Shown in pieces: positions 7,409-15,134 of a stretch of DNA of 27,063 bases. The notes under the pieces were generated by a model. It was given only the letters and a program-made list of their open reading frames with translations. It was not told the DNA's origin and did not search any database. How positions within the stretch are numbered: the first letter of the stretch is position 1; each line of letters opens with the position of its first letter. Source of the DNA: Ruminococcaceae bacterium UBA5413 (GTDB lineage Bacteria; Bacillota; Clostridia; Oscillospirales; Acutalibacteraceae); assembly GCA_002409585.1 (NCBI GenBank), contig DHNP01000047.1, positions 1,470 through 28,532 on the forward strand. Reading direction: 5' to 3'. Both the position numbers and the translations under genes were made by a program.

Positions 7409-7723
7409 TCATACAAGCATGTTGAGATTTCCGGAATTTTCCGTATCGGATTCAAGGGCCTCATTAGCGGAAACGCTCTGGCTCTGCCCTGCGGACTGCC
7501 CTTTTGATGAATTTTTAAGCTGCTGTATCTTTGCGTTTATATTGACGATTTCCTGCCTGAGCAGTTTTATTTTATCCGCATTATTAGAGGAGTCGCTCTT
7601 TTCAAGGTCCTGAAGCTCTTTTTGGAGGTCTTCTTTCTGTTTTTCAAGCTTCGATATACTTGACTGTTCGTCGGAACCGTCCGATGAAAGGTACTGCCCG
7701 CTGCCGACAGGAGAAATACTCAT
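7409..7723 (-). CDS. FlxA-like coiled-coil protein
   Basis: A 104-residue cytosolic protein. Residues about 1-25 are Ser/Gly-rich, and about 22-70 form a heptad-like coiled coil (LEKQKEDLQKELQDLEK, then KIKLLRQEIVNINAKIQQLK). The tail is Gln/Ser/Asn-rich. This matches the FlxA-like family of small coiled-coil proteins, which in E. coli is flagellar-class regulated but has no assigned biochemical role. An ATG at 7747 is in frame, but the GGGAG ribosome site is seven bases upstream of the ATG at 7721-7723, which is therefore chosen. The gene stands alone on the minus strand, converging on the tRNA-Arg terminator. No motility genes are nearby. Confidence 0.75.
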   Translation of the reverse strand: MSISPVGSGQYLSSDGSDEQSSISKLEKQKEDLQKELQDLEKSDSSNNADKIKLLRQEIVNINAKIQQLKNSSKGQSAGQSQSVSANEALESDTENSGNLNMLV

Positions 7724-7839
7724 CTTATTACTCCCTTTCTTTATCATACGTATTTATAAATAATATCGGCTGGAATAACGAAAACTTAACAAAGCGTCAA
7801 AATAAAAACGCAATGCGGTAAAACTTTATTTCCTTTACC

Positions 7840-9633
7840 TTACTTTAGTTTAACAGGCTGTGTATTTTTTCTGAGCCACGACAGTGCTTTCCCCGAAAGG
7901 TAAGGGGAAAGTGTTTTGTACACCCAGCTATGGTAACCGTTAAGCCACTCAGCCTCACCTTTGGAAAGTAACCCTGTTAAAACAGGCCGCAGGTCTATGG
8001 GGAAGCACGTGAGAGGCTCAAATTTATAAAAGCGCCCGTATTCGTTTGTAAATGCTTCCGTCACTAAAAGGAGGTTTTCCGTACGTATGCCGTACTTTCC
8101 CTCTATATATGCTCCCGGTTCGTCCGTTACTGTCATGCCGGCTTTAAAAACCGTCCTGTTTTTGGGGCTTATGTTCTGCGGCCCTTCGTGTACCGACGAA
8201 AACATGCCGACGCCGTGGCCAGTGCCGCAGCGGTAGTCTATGCCGTGCTTCCACAGCTCTTTCCTGCAGAGTATGTCGAGGTTGCCGCCCGTTTCGCCTT
8301 CCATAAAGACAGCCCTCGCAAGGGCTATGTTGGCCTTCAAAACGTAAGTGTAGTCCTCCATTTCGCCGCGGCTCAGCGGCCCCATGGCAAACGTGCGCGT
8401 TATGTCTGTCGTGCCCTCAAAGTATTGCCCGCCCGAGTCGATGAGAAGCAGCCCTTTGTTTTCTATAGTACTGCAGGCGCCCGGCTTCGGCGAGTAGTGC
8501 ATCATGGCGGCGTTGGCGCCGTAAGCCGCTATGGTGGCAAAGCTTTCGCCTTTATTTTCCGGCAGGCGCGCGCGGCACTCCGACAGCAGTACGCACACGT
8601 CCCACTCAGTCATCTTTTCGCCCGCGGCCATCTTTTCCTCAAAGGCCGACTTGAAAGCAGCAAGGGCGCAGCCATCCAAAATATGCGCCTTTTTAATGTT
8701 TTCTATCTCAGTGCTGTTTTTTACGCCTTTAAGGCTTGTAACTATGTCGGCGCCGCCGCGTATGCTGAAACTTGCGTTGCCCTTGAGTATCTCCACAGTC
8801 TGCCCGTTTGTAGAGGTCATGTCCACAAGCAGGCGGACTTCCCTGTCATATGACTTAAGAAAATCCTCAAATTCTCCGTACTCATGCACAGTTACGCCGT
8901 TTTCCTTAAGGCAGCGCATGGCTTCGGGCTTTACGCGCGAAGTGTCTATAAAAAGGTGCGCCCCGTCCGGCAGTACCGCAGACCACGCTACGGCAAGCGG
9001 CGTATACGCTATATCGTCCGCGCGTATGTCCATAAGCCACGCCGTACAGTCAAGGCGCGTGTATATCTGGCCGTCCGCGCCGTGCTTTGCGAGCATTGCG
9101 CGCACCTGATTTATTTTTTCGGCGCACGTGTACCCTGCGTACCTTGCGCCGTGTACATAAACCTCAGTGTGCGGCATAGGTGGCCTGTCCTTCCAAAGCG
9201 GCGTTACAAGGTCGCACGGAACAGTCCCTATGCCTTTGCCGGAAAACATGCCGCGCATGATACGCAGGCGCGCCGCCGGAAACATGCGTGCGTCAAAGCC
9301 GGCCGATTCGCCCGGCTTTAATTTTCCGCATAAATATTCTCCGACACCAGGCACACCGGAAACGCCCATGCGGAAAAGTTTTATATCGCTGCCGGAAAGC
9401 TCACGCTCAGCCTGTATGAAATAGCGCCCGTCCGTCCAAAGGCCGCTTTCATCCATTGTCACCACGAGCGTGCCGGCAGAACCGCTGAAACCTGAAAACC
9501 AGCTGCGCGCCTGCCAGTGCTCCGGCGTGTACTCGCTCAAATGCGGGTCCTGCGACGGTATGACGTAAGCGGCCACCCCGGCGTTCCGCATTTCTTTCCT
9601 AAGGCTTTCTATCCTTTCTTTTATGTTTTCCAT
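7840..9633 (-). CDS. Xaa-Pro aminopeptidase (M24B, long three-domain form)
   Basis: A 597-residue metallopeptidase that removes N-terminal residues preceding proline. Two creatinase-like N-terminal domains cover about 1-305, and the pita-bread catalytic domain about 306-550, followed by a C-terminal tail. Predicted metal ligands are Asp399, Asp410, His473, Glu505 and Glu519. Their spacing (11, 63, 32, 14) fits the long eukaryotic-like XPNPEP1 form rather than short E. coli PepP. GTGHGVGMF surrounds His473 and TDEPGAYIEGKYGIRTEN holds the two Glu ligands. No signal peptide, so cytoplasmic. A GGAGG ribosome site sits eight bases before the ATG. The neighbours have no obvious link; a general role in peptide nitrogen use is likely. 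Confidence 0.94.
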   Translation of the reverse strand: MENIKERIESLRKEMRNAGVAAYVIPSQDPHLSEYTPEHWQARSWFSGFSGSAGTLVVTMDESGLWTDGRYFIQAERELSGSDIKLFRMGVSGVPGVGEYLCGKLKPGESAGFDARMFPAARLRIMRGMFSGKGIGTVPCDLVTPLWKDRPPMPHTEVYVHGARYAGYTCAEKINQVRAMLAKHGADGQIYTRLDCTAWLMDIRADDIAYTPLAVAWSAVLPDGAHLFIDTSRVKPEAMRCLKENGVTVHEYGEFEDFLKSYDREVRLLVDMTSTNGQTVEILKGNASFSIRGGADIVTSLKGVKNSTEIENIKKAHILDGCALAAFKSAFEEKMAAGEKMTEWDVCVLLSECRARLPENKGESFATIAAYGANAAMMHYSPKPGACSTIENKGLLLIDSGGQYFEGTTDITRTFAMGPLSRGEMEDYTYVLKANIALARAVFMEGETGGNLDILCRKELWKHGIDYRCGTGHGVGMFSSVHEGPQNISPKNRTVFKAGMTVTDEPGAYIEGKYGIRTENLLLVTEAFTNEYGRFYKFEPLTCFPIDLRPVLTGLLSKGEAEWLNGYHSWVYKTLSPYLSGKALSWLRKNTQPVKLK

Positions 9634-9789
9634 AGCTTGTACCTCCGAATATTAAAAAAATTTTGCCGCGTTTTATGCTGCATTTAAAATACAGTAATAT
9701 AAAAAATATTATTTTATTTTCGTACGGCCGGTTTTACATGAAAGAATCCCTGTATGACGGCGATGCTAACTTTTTAAAGCACAAAAGCT

Positions 9790-10302
9790 TTAAGCGGAGC
9801 TTTGGGTTTTATAATTGTAGAAGTCCGCTTTTATGCCGCAGTCGGGTACCGAAACGGTTTTGATGTTATATGTTTCTGCATCCGCCGTGACGGTAAAGTC
9901 AAGGCCGTTCTCCGTGCTGCCGCAGAAGGCGCCGCTGCCGTCCCGCGTAAGCCCCCCGTCTTTTTCAGCCGCCGAAAGCGCGCTTACAAGCACTGCGGCC
10001 GGAGAGCTGCGCGGCAGTACACATTCGCCGCTTTTTACCGCAAGGCCTTTATATGTGGCGGAAAAGCCTTCTCCGTCCCAATACCAGCACAGGCCCTTGG
10101 AAGTGCCGCTCATAACCTCTAAAGACGTTCCTGCCGCTCCGCTGCGGTTAACGGCGTACGATACTGCGCCCTGCGGCGAGCTGACGTCAGTACTGCAGCT
10201 GAACGTAAAGTTTATGCTTCTGGCAGTAACCTCATTACGGCCGCCGCAGCCGCAGAGTAACGCCATTAAAATCGCGGCGGACACTATGGCTGTACGGCGC
10301 AA
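9790..10302 (-). CDS. Small lipoprotein of unknown function
   Basis: A 170-residue protein with a lipoprotein signal: RR, a hydrophobic stretch, then LLCGC with the likely lipidated Cys at residue 20. The mature part is Ser/Thr/Gly-rich with a repeated beta-strand feel and four further cysteines. It may be a LolA-like or DUF4367-like antiparallel beta fold, which would suit the partial likeness of SINFTFSCSTDV and GLCWYWDGEGFSATYKGL, but this is only an impression. The start is TTG, chosen because a strong AAAGGGGGG ribosome site lies six bases upstream and it gives a complete signal peptide. It begins 33 bases after the acpS-nnrD fusion gene and probably shares its transcript. Confidence 0.65.
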   Translation of the reverse strand: MRRTAIVSAAILMALLCGCGGRNEVTARSINFTFSCSTDVSSPQGAVSYAVNRSGAAGTSLEVMSGTSKGLCWYWDGEGFSATYKGLAVKSGECVLPRSSPAAVLVSALSAAEKDGGLTRDGSGAFCGSTENGLDFTVTADAETYNIKTVSVPDCGIKADFYNYKTQSSA

Positions 10303-10335
10303 CAGAAGCCCCCCTTTAAATTTATAGCAGTTCGG

Positions 10336-11580
10336 TCAACGCCCTATAATTGAAAAAACAGACGGAAGCATATCTATGATGTCTGTCGGCAGCATTGCGC
10401 TCTGCGAAAGTTTTTCCGCGCACATGTCGCCGGCAAGGCCGTGCATATACACGGCGGCCGCCGCAGCTTCGAACGGGTCGACGCCCTGCGCGGCAAAGGA
10501 AGCGGTCATGCCCGCGAGCACGTCTCCGCTGCCGCCCTTTGCCATGCCGGGGTTGCCGGTCGTGTTTTCATACAGTCTGCCGTCCGGGGCGGCAACTACT
10601 GTTCCCGCGCCTTTAAGCACGAGTACCACGTTGTGGCGGGCTGAAAAGTCAGACGCGTACTTTTTTCTGTCAGACTGTATGAGGCTGACAGGAACCTTAA
10701 GCAGGCGTGACATTTCTCCGGGATGCGGCGTCAGTATAACTTTGGCGCGTGCTGTTTTTAATATATTTATATTCTCGGAAATTATATTTATGCCGTCGGC
10801 ATCTATTACAAGAGGCACCTCCGATTTCGCGAGTACGGCGGCCGTTTCTTCACGGGCGGCCGCGCTTTTGCCAAGGCCGCATCCTATGAGGCAGGCGGTT
10901 GACTTTGCGAGCGCTTCTAAAAATAAAGCTTCGGATTTTTCTGAAAGCTTTCCGTCATGACCCGTGTCGAGTATGGTAAAGACAGGTTCGGCAAGCCGCG
11001 ACGCGACAATGGGATAAATGCAGCGCGGAAGCGCGGCATCTACAAGGCCGGTGCCGCATCTCAGTGCCGCACCGGCGCTCATAACAGCGGCGCCGGCCAT
11101 GCCTTCGCTTCCGCATACGCACATAAGCCTGCCGAACGTCCCCTTGTTGGAGTCTTTGGGACGTTCTTTAATAATCCGCCGCAGTTCCGGTATTTTATTT
11201 TCCTCAGGCACAAAGGCACGGCGGCACTCCTCGCCGACAACCGCCGCCGCCGCAAAGCCGCCGGAATGCGTGGCGCTGACCGAGAACGAAAAGCCTCGCG
11301 CGAGTTCGGCTGCTTTTCCGCAAAGCTTAAGCCGCGGCCTGCCGCTTTTTTCCCTTATGAGCTGTACTTCTCTAAAGGCAAAAGAGCCAAGCCCCGTGCC
11401 TACAGCCTTCGAAAAAGCTTCTTTGGCGCTGAAGCTCGCGGCAACGCTTTCGGCGGGGAAGCCGCGCTTTTCGAGCTGGGCGTATTCTTCACTGCCGAGT
11501 ATTTCCTTTAGGAAACGCCTGCTGCCCATTGATTTTTTTATCCGCTGTGTTTCTGATATATCAATGCCTAATAAAAGCAT
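10336..11580 (-). CDS. acpS-nnrD: Bifunctional holo-ACP synthase / ADP-dependent NAD(P)HX dehydratase
   Basis: A 414-residue fusion. Residues 1-120 are AcpS, which attaches 4'-phosphopantetheine from CoA to acyl carrier protein: LGIDI with Mg-binding Asp7, and FSAKEAFSKAVGTG with Glu54. Residues about 125-414 are NnrD (YjeF C-terminal, ribokinase-like), which repairs hydrated NADH/NADPH using ADP: NKGTFGR (145-151), VIDADGINI (258-266), TPHPGEM (284-290), and GNPGMAKGGSGDVLAG (342-357) with catalytic Asp353. The usual partner domain, the NnrE epimerase, is absent. Both parts look catalytically complete, so this is a true fusion and not a sequencing join. An AGGTGG ribosome site lies six bases before the ATG. 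It overlaps the preceding DUF6106-type gene by 20 bases and is followed by a lipoprotein gene. Confidence 0.93.
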   Translation of the reverse strand: MLLLGIDISETQRIKKSMGSRRFLKEILGSEEYAQLEKRGFPAESVAASFSAKEAFSKAVGTGLGSFAFREVQLIREKSGRPRLKLCGKAAELARGFSFSVSATHSGGFAAAAVVGEECRRAFVPEENKIPELRRIIKERPKDSNKGTFGRLMCVCGSEGMAGAAVMSAGAALRCGTGLVDAALPRCIYPIVASRLAEPVFTILDTGHDGKLSEKSEALFLEALAKSTACLIGCGLGKSAAAREETAAVLAKSEVPLVIDADGINIISENINILKTARAKVILTPHPGEMSRLLKVPVSLIQSDRKKYASDFSARHNVVLVLKGAGTVVAAPDGRLYENTTGNPGMAKGGSGDVLAGMTASFAAQGVDPFEAAAAAVYMHGLAGDMCAEKLSQSAMLPTDIIDMLPSVFSIIGR

Positions 11581-12067
11581 TAACAGCCACCTGTCCCCTT
11601 AGAAAAGGTTTTATGTCCTTAAGTATCTTATCATTCGGGTCAAAAACCACAAAAACACTGCCTGACTTTTGGCTGTGCGCTGTAAAGTACCAGCTTCCGG
11701 CATTTGCTTTTTCAGAAGCAAAAATCACTTTGCCCGCGTTTTTCCGGTTTACGTCCGGCCCGTACCTGCCCATGGACTCTATCTCCTGGGCTTCAATGGA
11801 AATGACGCTTTTCCGCTTTTGCTTGTTTATGATTTTATCTATCGTTATGCTCCCGTTTGTAACGCTGTACTCAAACTCAAGGTTGCGCGACGTTATTATA
11901 AAATAAACCGCTACGCACAATAGTATGGCGGCTATCGGCAAAAGCAGCGGGTTTACAAGCAGCGTAGATATAAGCACCACAAGGCTTAACACGACTGCAG
12001 CCGCTACTATGGCATAGTCTTTCGCACTTAACTGCCTCTTTATAATTTGTTCGTCAAAGCTGTCCAT
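11561..12067 (-). CDS. DUF6106-type membrane protein
   Basis: A 168-residue protein with a polar N-terminus, two close transmembrane helices at about 18-58 (hydrophobic runs split by NPLLLP), and a C-terminal cytoplasmic domain containing EFEYSVTNGSITIDKIINKQKRK and a final DPNDKILKDIKPFL block. This layout resembles clostridial DUF6106 proteins, with no known function. An in-frame ATG at 12103 gives a longer product, but the GGAGG ribosome site lies just before the ATG at 12065-12067. It is the first gene of the minus-strand run with acpS-nnrD and the lipoprotein, and a good promoter sits 65 bases upstream. Confidence 0.75.
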   Translation of the reverse strand: MDSFDEQIIKRQLSAKDYAIVAAAVVLSLVVLISTLLVNPLLLPIAAILLCVAVYFIITSRNLEFEYSVTNGSITIDKIINKQKRKSVISIEAQEIESMGRYGPDVNRKNAGKVIFASEKANAGSWYFTAHSQKSGSVFVVFDPNDKILKDIKPFLRGQVAVNAFIRH

Positions 12068-12131
12068 TGTTTTCCTCCGATGTGCTGTAAAGTAAATTAT
12101 CATGGCAATAAATTACCAAACTGACATTATT

Positions 12132-12160
12132 ATTGTAACACAAGAAATTATAATTTACAA
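12132..12160 (-). promoter_or_regulatory. Promoter of the DUF6106/acpS-nnrD/lipoprotein run
   Basis: On the minus strand TTGTAA (12155-12160), a 17-base spacer and TACAAT (12132-12137), with the predicted start about 60 bases before the first gene. Confidence 0.6.
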
Positions 12161-12172
12161 TCGGATAGTATT

Positions 12173-12200
12173 TTGATTTAAAAGCACTAATAATTATATA
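12173..12200 (+). promoter_or_regulatory. Candidate promoter for the GT4 gene
   Basis: TTGATT (12173-12178) and TATATA (12195-12200), 16 bases apart, in the divergent intergenic region 12068-12407. The leader would be about 200 bases and holds a GAAGTTT/AAACTTC hairpin (12219-12225 with 12233-12239) and a terminator-like hairpin further on. Confidence 0.35.
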
Positions 12201-12262
12201 TTTCTGCTAAAATTAATGGAAGTTTAGTTCACAAACTTCAGAGTAATTTTAAGTCAGGGACG

Positions 12263-12320
12263 TTTGGCAGGCTTTAAGGCCGGCGCCTGATTTTTTGTTT
12301 TATCCTGTACGGCTGCCAAA
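12263..12320 (+). terminator. Terminator-like hairpin nested in a larger inverted repeat, GT4 leader
   Basis: CAGGC (12268-12272) can pair with GCCTG (12285-12289), followed by six T (12291-12296), like a weak terminator. An outer 8-bp repeat, TTTGGCAG (12263-12270) with CTGCCAAA (12313-12320), shares three bases with the inner stem, so the two folds compete. It could attenuate the GT4 transcript, but the outer arm is made after the T run, which argues against a classic antiterminator. Confidence 0.35.
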
Positions 12321-12407
12321 GCGTGTCTTGGCGTGTGGCTTCAGGCTGCTTTACAGGTTTATATTACCAATATATATTAAAATATTAACTGTGATAGAGA
12401 TGATACA

Positions 12408-13595
12408 ATGGCAGAAAAGAAAAAAATCCTTTTTGTAAATTACAGCCTCCACAGCGGTGGAATTGAAAAAAGCCTCGTCACCTTACTTTCGCTTTTCGAC
12501 TATGACACTTACGACGTGGACCTGCAGCTCTTTATAAACGAGGGAATGTTTTTAAGCCGCGTGCCGCAGAAGGTAAACTTGCTTAAGCCGCTTTTTCCGA
12601 GCGCATATAAGGATAACATACGCAAAGCGTTTTTTGCGCTGCTTTTCGGCGGCCATCCGCTCTTGGCTTTCTGCCGGCTTTTCGTAAGTTTTGCCGGCCT
12701 TAAAGGCACGGTGGGCGGGCGCCTCAAAAAGATGTGGCTTATAGAGCGCCGGTTCATAAAACCTGCCGAAAAAGAGTACGACGCTGTAATAGCGTTTATG
12801 GAAGGCCAGCCCATTTACTACGCCGTCACCAAAGTAAAAAGTAAAAACAAAATAGGCTTTATACACGGCGATTACGCCGCCATGGGGCTTTGCAGGGACT
12901 TTGACTTTGATTACCTAAGCAGCCTTAACGCGCTGTGCACCGTTTCGGAGTCGTGCCTTGCGGCGCTTAAGAAAGCCTTTCCGGAGTTTGAAAATAAACT
13001 TCACCTCATATACAATATCATTTCGGCCGACTTTATATACTCACTTGCCGCAAAAGGGACGGGCTTTAACGACGGGCGCACCGGCATAAAGGTTCTTTCC
13101 ATTGCCCGCCTTTCACACCAAAAGGGCCTTGACATCGCCATGCCGGCCATAGCCGGACTTAAGGAAAAAGGGTTTAAGTTCTGCTGGTATATAATCGGCA
13201 TAGGGCCTGAGGAGCAGAACCTTAAGGAAATGGTTAGAAGCCTCGGCATAGAGGACTGCGTCTGTTTTTTGGGAGAGCAGGCGAACCCGTACCCGTTCCT
13301 TAAGGAATGTGATATTTACTTCCAGCCCTCACGTTTTGAGGGCAAACCCATAGCCGTTGACGAAGCCATGGTGATGCACTGCCCGATACTGCTGAGCGAT
13401 TTTTCCACAGCGGCAGACCAGATAGACTCCGGCAAAAACGGGCTTATAGTTCCCATGACGAGCGACGGGCTTGAGGAAGGCCTCGAAAATCTCATGCTTA
13501 ACGGCGAACGCCGCGCGGCTTTTTCAGATGCGCTCGCCAAAAGCAGCCTTACAAATGAAAACGAAATAAATAAGCTTTACGCGCTTATAGTATGA
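12408..13595 (+). CDS. Glycosyltransferase family 4 protein
   Basis: A 395-residue GT-B fold retaining glycosyltransferase. The N-terminal acceptor domain has the GGIEKSL loop (17-23), and the C-terminal nucleotide-sugar domain has ARLSHQKG (233-240), IGIGPEEQNLKEMV and the donor-binding SRFEGKPIAVDEAM (308-321). The E-x7-E pair expected in GT4 is seen as Glu311 and Glu319. There is no signal peptide; a basic amphipathic stretch (about 105-125) may touch the membrane. It stands alone rather than in a polysaccharide operon, with a strong terminator 19 bases after the stop, so its glycan target (lipid, teichoic acid or spore coat) is open. The ribosome site (GAGATGA) is weak. Confidence 0.87.
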   Translation: MAEKKKILFVNYSLHSGGIEKSLVTLLSLFDYDTYDVDLQLFINEGMFLSRVPQKVNLLKPLFPSAYKDNIRKAFFALLFGGHPLLAFCRLFVSFAGLKGTVGGRLKKMWLIERRFIKPAEKEYDAVIAFMEGQPIYYAVTKVKSKNKIGFIHGDYAAMGLCRDFDFDYLSSLNALCTVSESCLAALKKAFPEFENKLHLIYNIISADFIYSLAAKGTGFNDGRTGIKVLSIARLSHQKGLDIAMPAIAGLKEKGFKFCWYIIGIGPEEQNLKEMVRSLGIEDCVCFLGEQANPYPFLKECDIYFQPSRFEGKPIAVDEAMVMHCPILLSDFSTAADQIDSGKNGLIVPMTSDGLEEGLENLMLNGERRAAFSDALAKSSLTNENEINKLYALIV

Positions 13596-13613
13596 AAATC
13601 CTTTAATTTTTAA

Positions 13614-13650
13614 AGCAGGGCCGTGCTCAAAAACACGGCCCTGCTGTTTT
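13614..13650 (+). terminator. Terminator after the GT4 gene
   Basis: A 12-bp perfect GC-rich stem AGCAGGGCCGTG/CACGGCCCTGCT (13614-13625 with 13634-13645), an A-rich loop and a following GTTTT run. Confidence 0.92.
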
Positions 13651-13774
13651 GCACTTTAAGCTTTAAAACGCAAATTACCCGCGCGTCGGCCTTGCTTAAT
13701 ATTCACGTTACCGCTTCAGGCGAATATTATAGGCAGGGACGAAAAAATAACAGGGCACATGCGGGGTGGTGCGT

Positions 13775-14404
13775 ATGAAACGTCGTAACAGGCGCGGCAT
13801 GCCGGTTCGCGGCAAGGTTTTTATCATATTGGCCTGCACGGTGGCAGTCTGCTTTATCTTCAATATGCAGGTAAAACCGGTAGTGGAAACCGCAGTTGCA
13901 AACGAGTCGGAAATTTTTGCCGTAAACGTTATAAACCAGGCGGTTTTGGAAAATCTGGGAGAAAATGCGGTTTCTTATGAAAACCTCATCTCCGTAAGCC
14001 GCGACGGCAGCGGCAATGTCCAGTCCATAACTACAAATGTTGTTGAAATGAACATGCTTAAATCCAACATAATTAAAAACGTGCAGCAAAAGCTCGGGGA
14101 CAACAGCTACATAAAAGTATGGATTCCATCCGGCACGTTTCTCGGCGGAGACATTTTTTACGGGCTGGGACCGAAAGTCCCGCTAAAAATAATGCTCAGC
14201 GGAAATGTAAGCGCCGATTTCAAAAGCTCATTTTCTTCAGCCGGCATAAACCAAACGCGCCATCAAATCTACCTTAACGTCACGGCAAGCGTACACTCAT
14301 TTCTGCCAGGCTTTAGGGAGTCTACGGACGTCAAAACGAATGTGCTTGTAGCAGAAACCGTCATAGTAGGTTCCGTACCGCAGGTCGTAGCAGACTTAAA
14401 GTAA
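13775..14404 (+). CDS. yunB: Sporulation protein YunB
   Basis: A protein of about 209 residues with a very basic N-terminus, one transmembrane helix at about 13-33 and an extracytoplasmic domain. The domain shows the YunB pattern: NVINQAVLENL, then VQSITTNVVEMNMLKSNI, then VWIPSGTFLGGDIFYGLGPKVPLKI and QTRHQIYLNVTA. YunB of Bacillus subtilis is a sigma-E-controlled mother-cell protein involved in spore formation, so this gene is strong evidence that the organism sporulates. Two GTG codons at 13766 and 13769 are in frame, but the GGGGTGG ribosome site ends five bases before the ATG at 13775, which is chosen. I see no clear sigma-E promoter. It stands alone. Confidence 0.9.
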   Translation: MKRRNRRGMPVRGKVFIILACTVAVCFIFNMQVKPVVETAVANESEIFAVNVINQAVLENLGENAVSYENLISVSRDGSGNVQSITTNVVEMNMLKSNIIKNVQQKLGDNSYIKVWIPSGTFLGGDIFYGLGPKVPLKIMLSGNVSADFKSSFSSAGINQTRHQIYLNVTASVHSFLPGFRESTDVKTNVLVAETVIVGSVPQVVADLK

Positions 14405-14436
14405 GCTGCCTGCCGTTTTCACGCGCATGAGCATTT

Positions 14437-14558
14437 GCCGGTCATTTACCGTTTTCGGGCGGCCGCCCGTCCCCTGCCGGCGATGTCTTTTACAAGCTCC
14501 GCGTCCTGCGGATGTACCGCCGACTCAAGCTCGGTTATGCCGTATGCAAATGACCGGC
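14437..14558. repeat. Spaced 11-bp inverted repeat
   Basis: GCCGGTCATTT (14437-14447) and AAATGACCGGC (14548-14558) are perfect inverted copies 100 bases apart, in the gap after yunB. They bracket most of a 43-codon minus-strand ORF. No transposase or other mobile element part is seen. Confidence 0.5.
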
Positions 14559-14577
14559 GGGCTTTTTCAAGTGGCAA
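14446..14577 (-). CDS. Possible 43-residue basic small ORF or gene remnant
   Basis: A minus-strand frame between a TAA just upstream and a TAA at 14446-14448. From a TTG at 14577 it encodes 43 residues with a charged, helix-like middle (FAYGITELESAVHPQDAEL) and an Arg/Ala-rich basic tail. Codon use (GCG, GTA, ATA, CTT, many G/C third bases) resembles the neighbouring genes, and the frame fills otherwise empty DNA. Against it: no good ribosome site, a TTG start and no family I recognise. It may be the 3' remnant of a lost gene. Confidence 0.22.
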   Translation of the reverse strand: MPLEKARRSFAYGITELESAVHPQDAELVKDIAGRGRAAARKR

Positions 14578-14623
14578 AGCTTACTTACGCCGTCCTTCAA
14601 GCAGCCGGACGCTGTAAAAGGGC

Positions 14624-14668
14624 TTTGCCCCGCTGTGCCTTTTGTAAAGTCAGGCACAGCGGGGCAAA
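14624..14668 (-). terminator. 17-bp perfect hairpin downstream of the DtxR-like gene
   Basis: TTTGCCCCGCTGTGCCT (14624-14640) pairs perfectly with 14652-14668 across an 11-base loop. On the minus strand it is followed by AGCCCTTTT, a poor T run, so termination is likely but not certain. It is the only strong structure between the converging yunB and the feo operon end. Confidence 0.55.
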
Positions 14669-14694
14669 TACGTTAGGCTTAAATTATTGTTATT

Positions 14695-15072
14695 TCATGC
14701 GCCGGTTGGTAAACCGTCGGCTGCTGAACCTACACGGGACTTTTCATTAATGACTGACGCGAGAATACAAACGGCCTTGTGCAGCTCGCCGTCCGTCAGG
14801 CCGAGGCCCGCGTTTTTAAGCTGGTCTGTCAGTACGCAGACCCTGCGGTCAAATTCGCGCGCTATGATGAGGCCTTTTTCAGTAATATGTATTTTGCCGT
14901 ACTTCTCTTTTTCGATAAGGCCTTTGTCAATAAGCACGCCGAGCATTTTTGCAACCGAAGGGCGCGACACCTCCATACGGCTCGCTATTATAGACGAGCG
15001 TATCTCCGGTGATGTCCGGAAAATCTCGTAAATTGCGTATAAATAACGCAAATGTGTACTGGAAAGCTCCAT
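14695..15072 (-). CDS. DtxR/IdeR-like iron-dependent-type regulator
   Basis: A 125-residue protein with a winged helix at about 5-68: HLRYLYAIYEIF, the helix-turn-helix SSIIASRMEVSRPSVAKMLGVLIDKGLIEKEKYG and the wing KIHITEKG, as in DtxR/MntR regulators. The dimerisation part is short (about 69-115) and there is no SH3-like third domain. By hand alignment with DtxR, one metal-ligand His seems kept (LHKAVC), but the positions of DtxR His79, Glu83, Glu105 and His106 are Phe, Val, Ala and Ser, so metal sensing may be altered. An AAGGAG ribosome site precedes the ATG. It is the last gene of the feo run and the natural candidate to bind the palindromes ahead of feoA. Confidence 0.82.
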   Translation of the reverse strand: MELSSTHLRYLYAIYEIFRTSPEIRSSIIASRMEVSRPSVAKMLGVLIDKGLIEKEKYGKIHITEKGLIIAREFDRRVCVLTDQLKNAGLGLTDGELHKAVCILASVINEKSRVGSAADGLPTGA

Positions 15073-15134
15073 TTCAGATACTCCTTAAAAGGCACAGGCA
15101 GAAAAGCCTGCCTGCGCCTTTTAAATTAGATTGT

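Noticed and set aside
8188..8853. 221-codon plus-strand open frame
   Set aside because: It lies wholly antisense inside the Xaa-Pro aminopeptidase gene, with no ribosome site or recognisable domain; a product of GC-rich third positions.
10376..11602. Long plus-strand frames opposite the acpS-nnrD fusion
   Set aside because: Several overlapping frames of low-complexity Ser/Ala/Arg composition antisense to a clearly conserved gene.
14427..14750. 107-codon plus-strand frame after yunB
   Set aside because: It runs into the DtxR-like gene on the opposite strand, has Arg/Cys-rich composition typical of antisense reading and no ribosome site.
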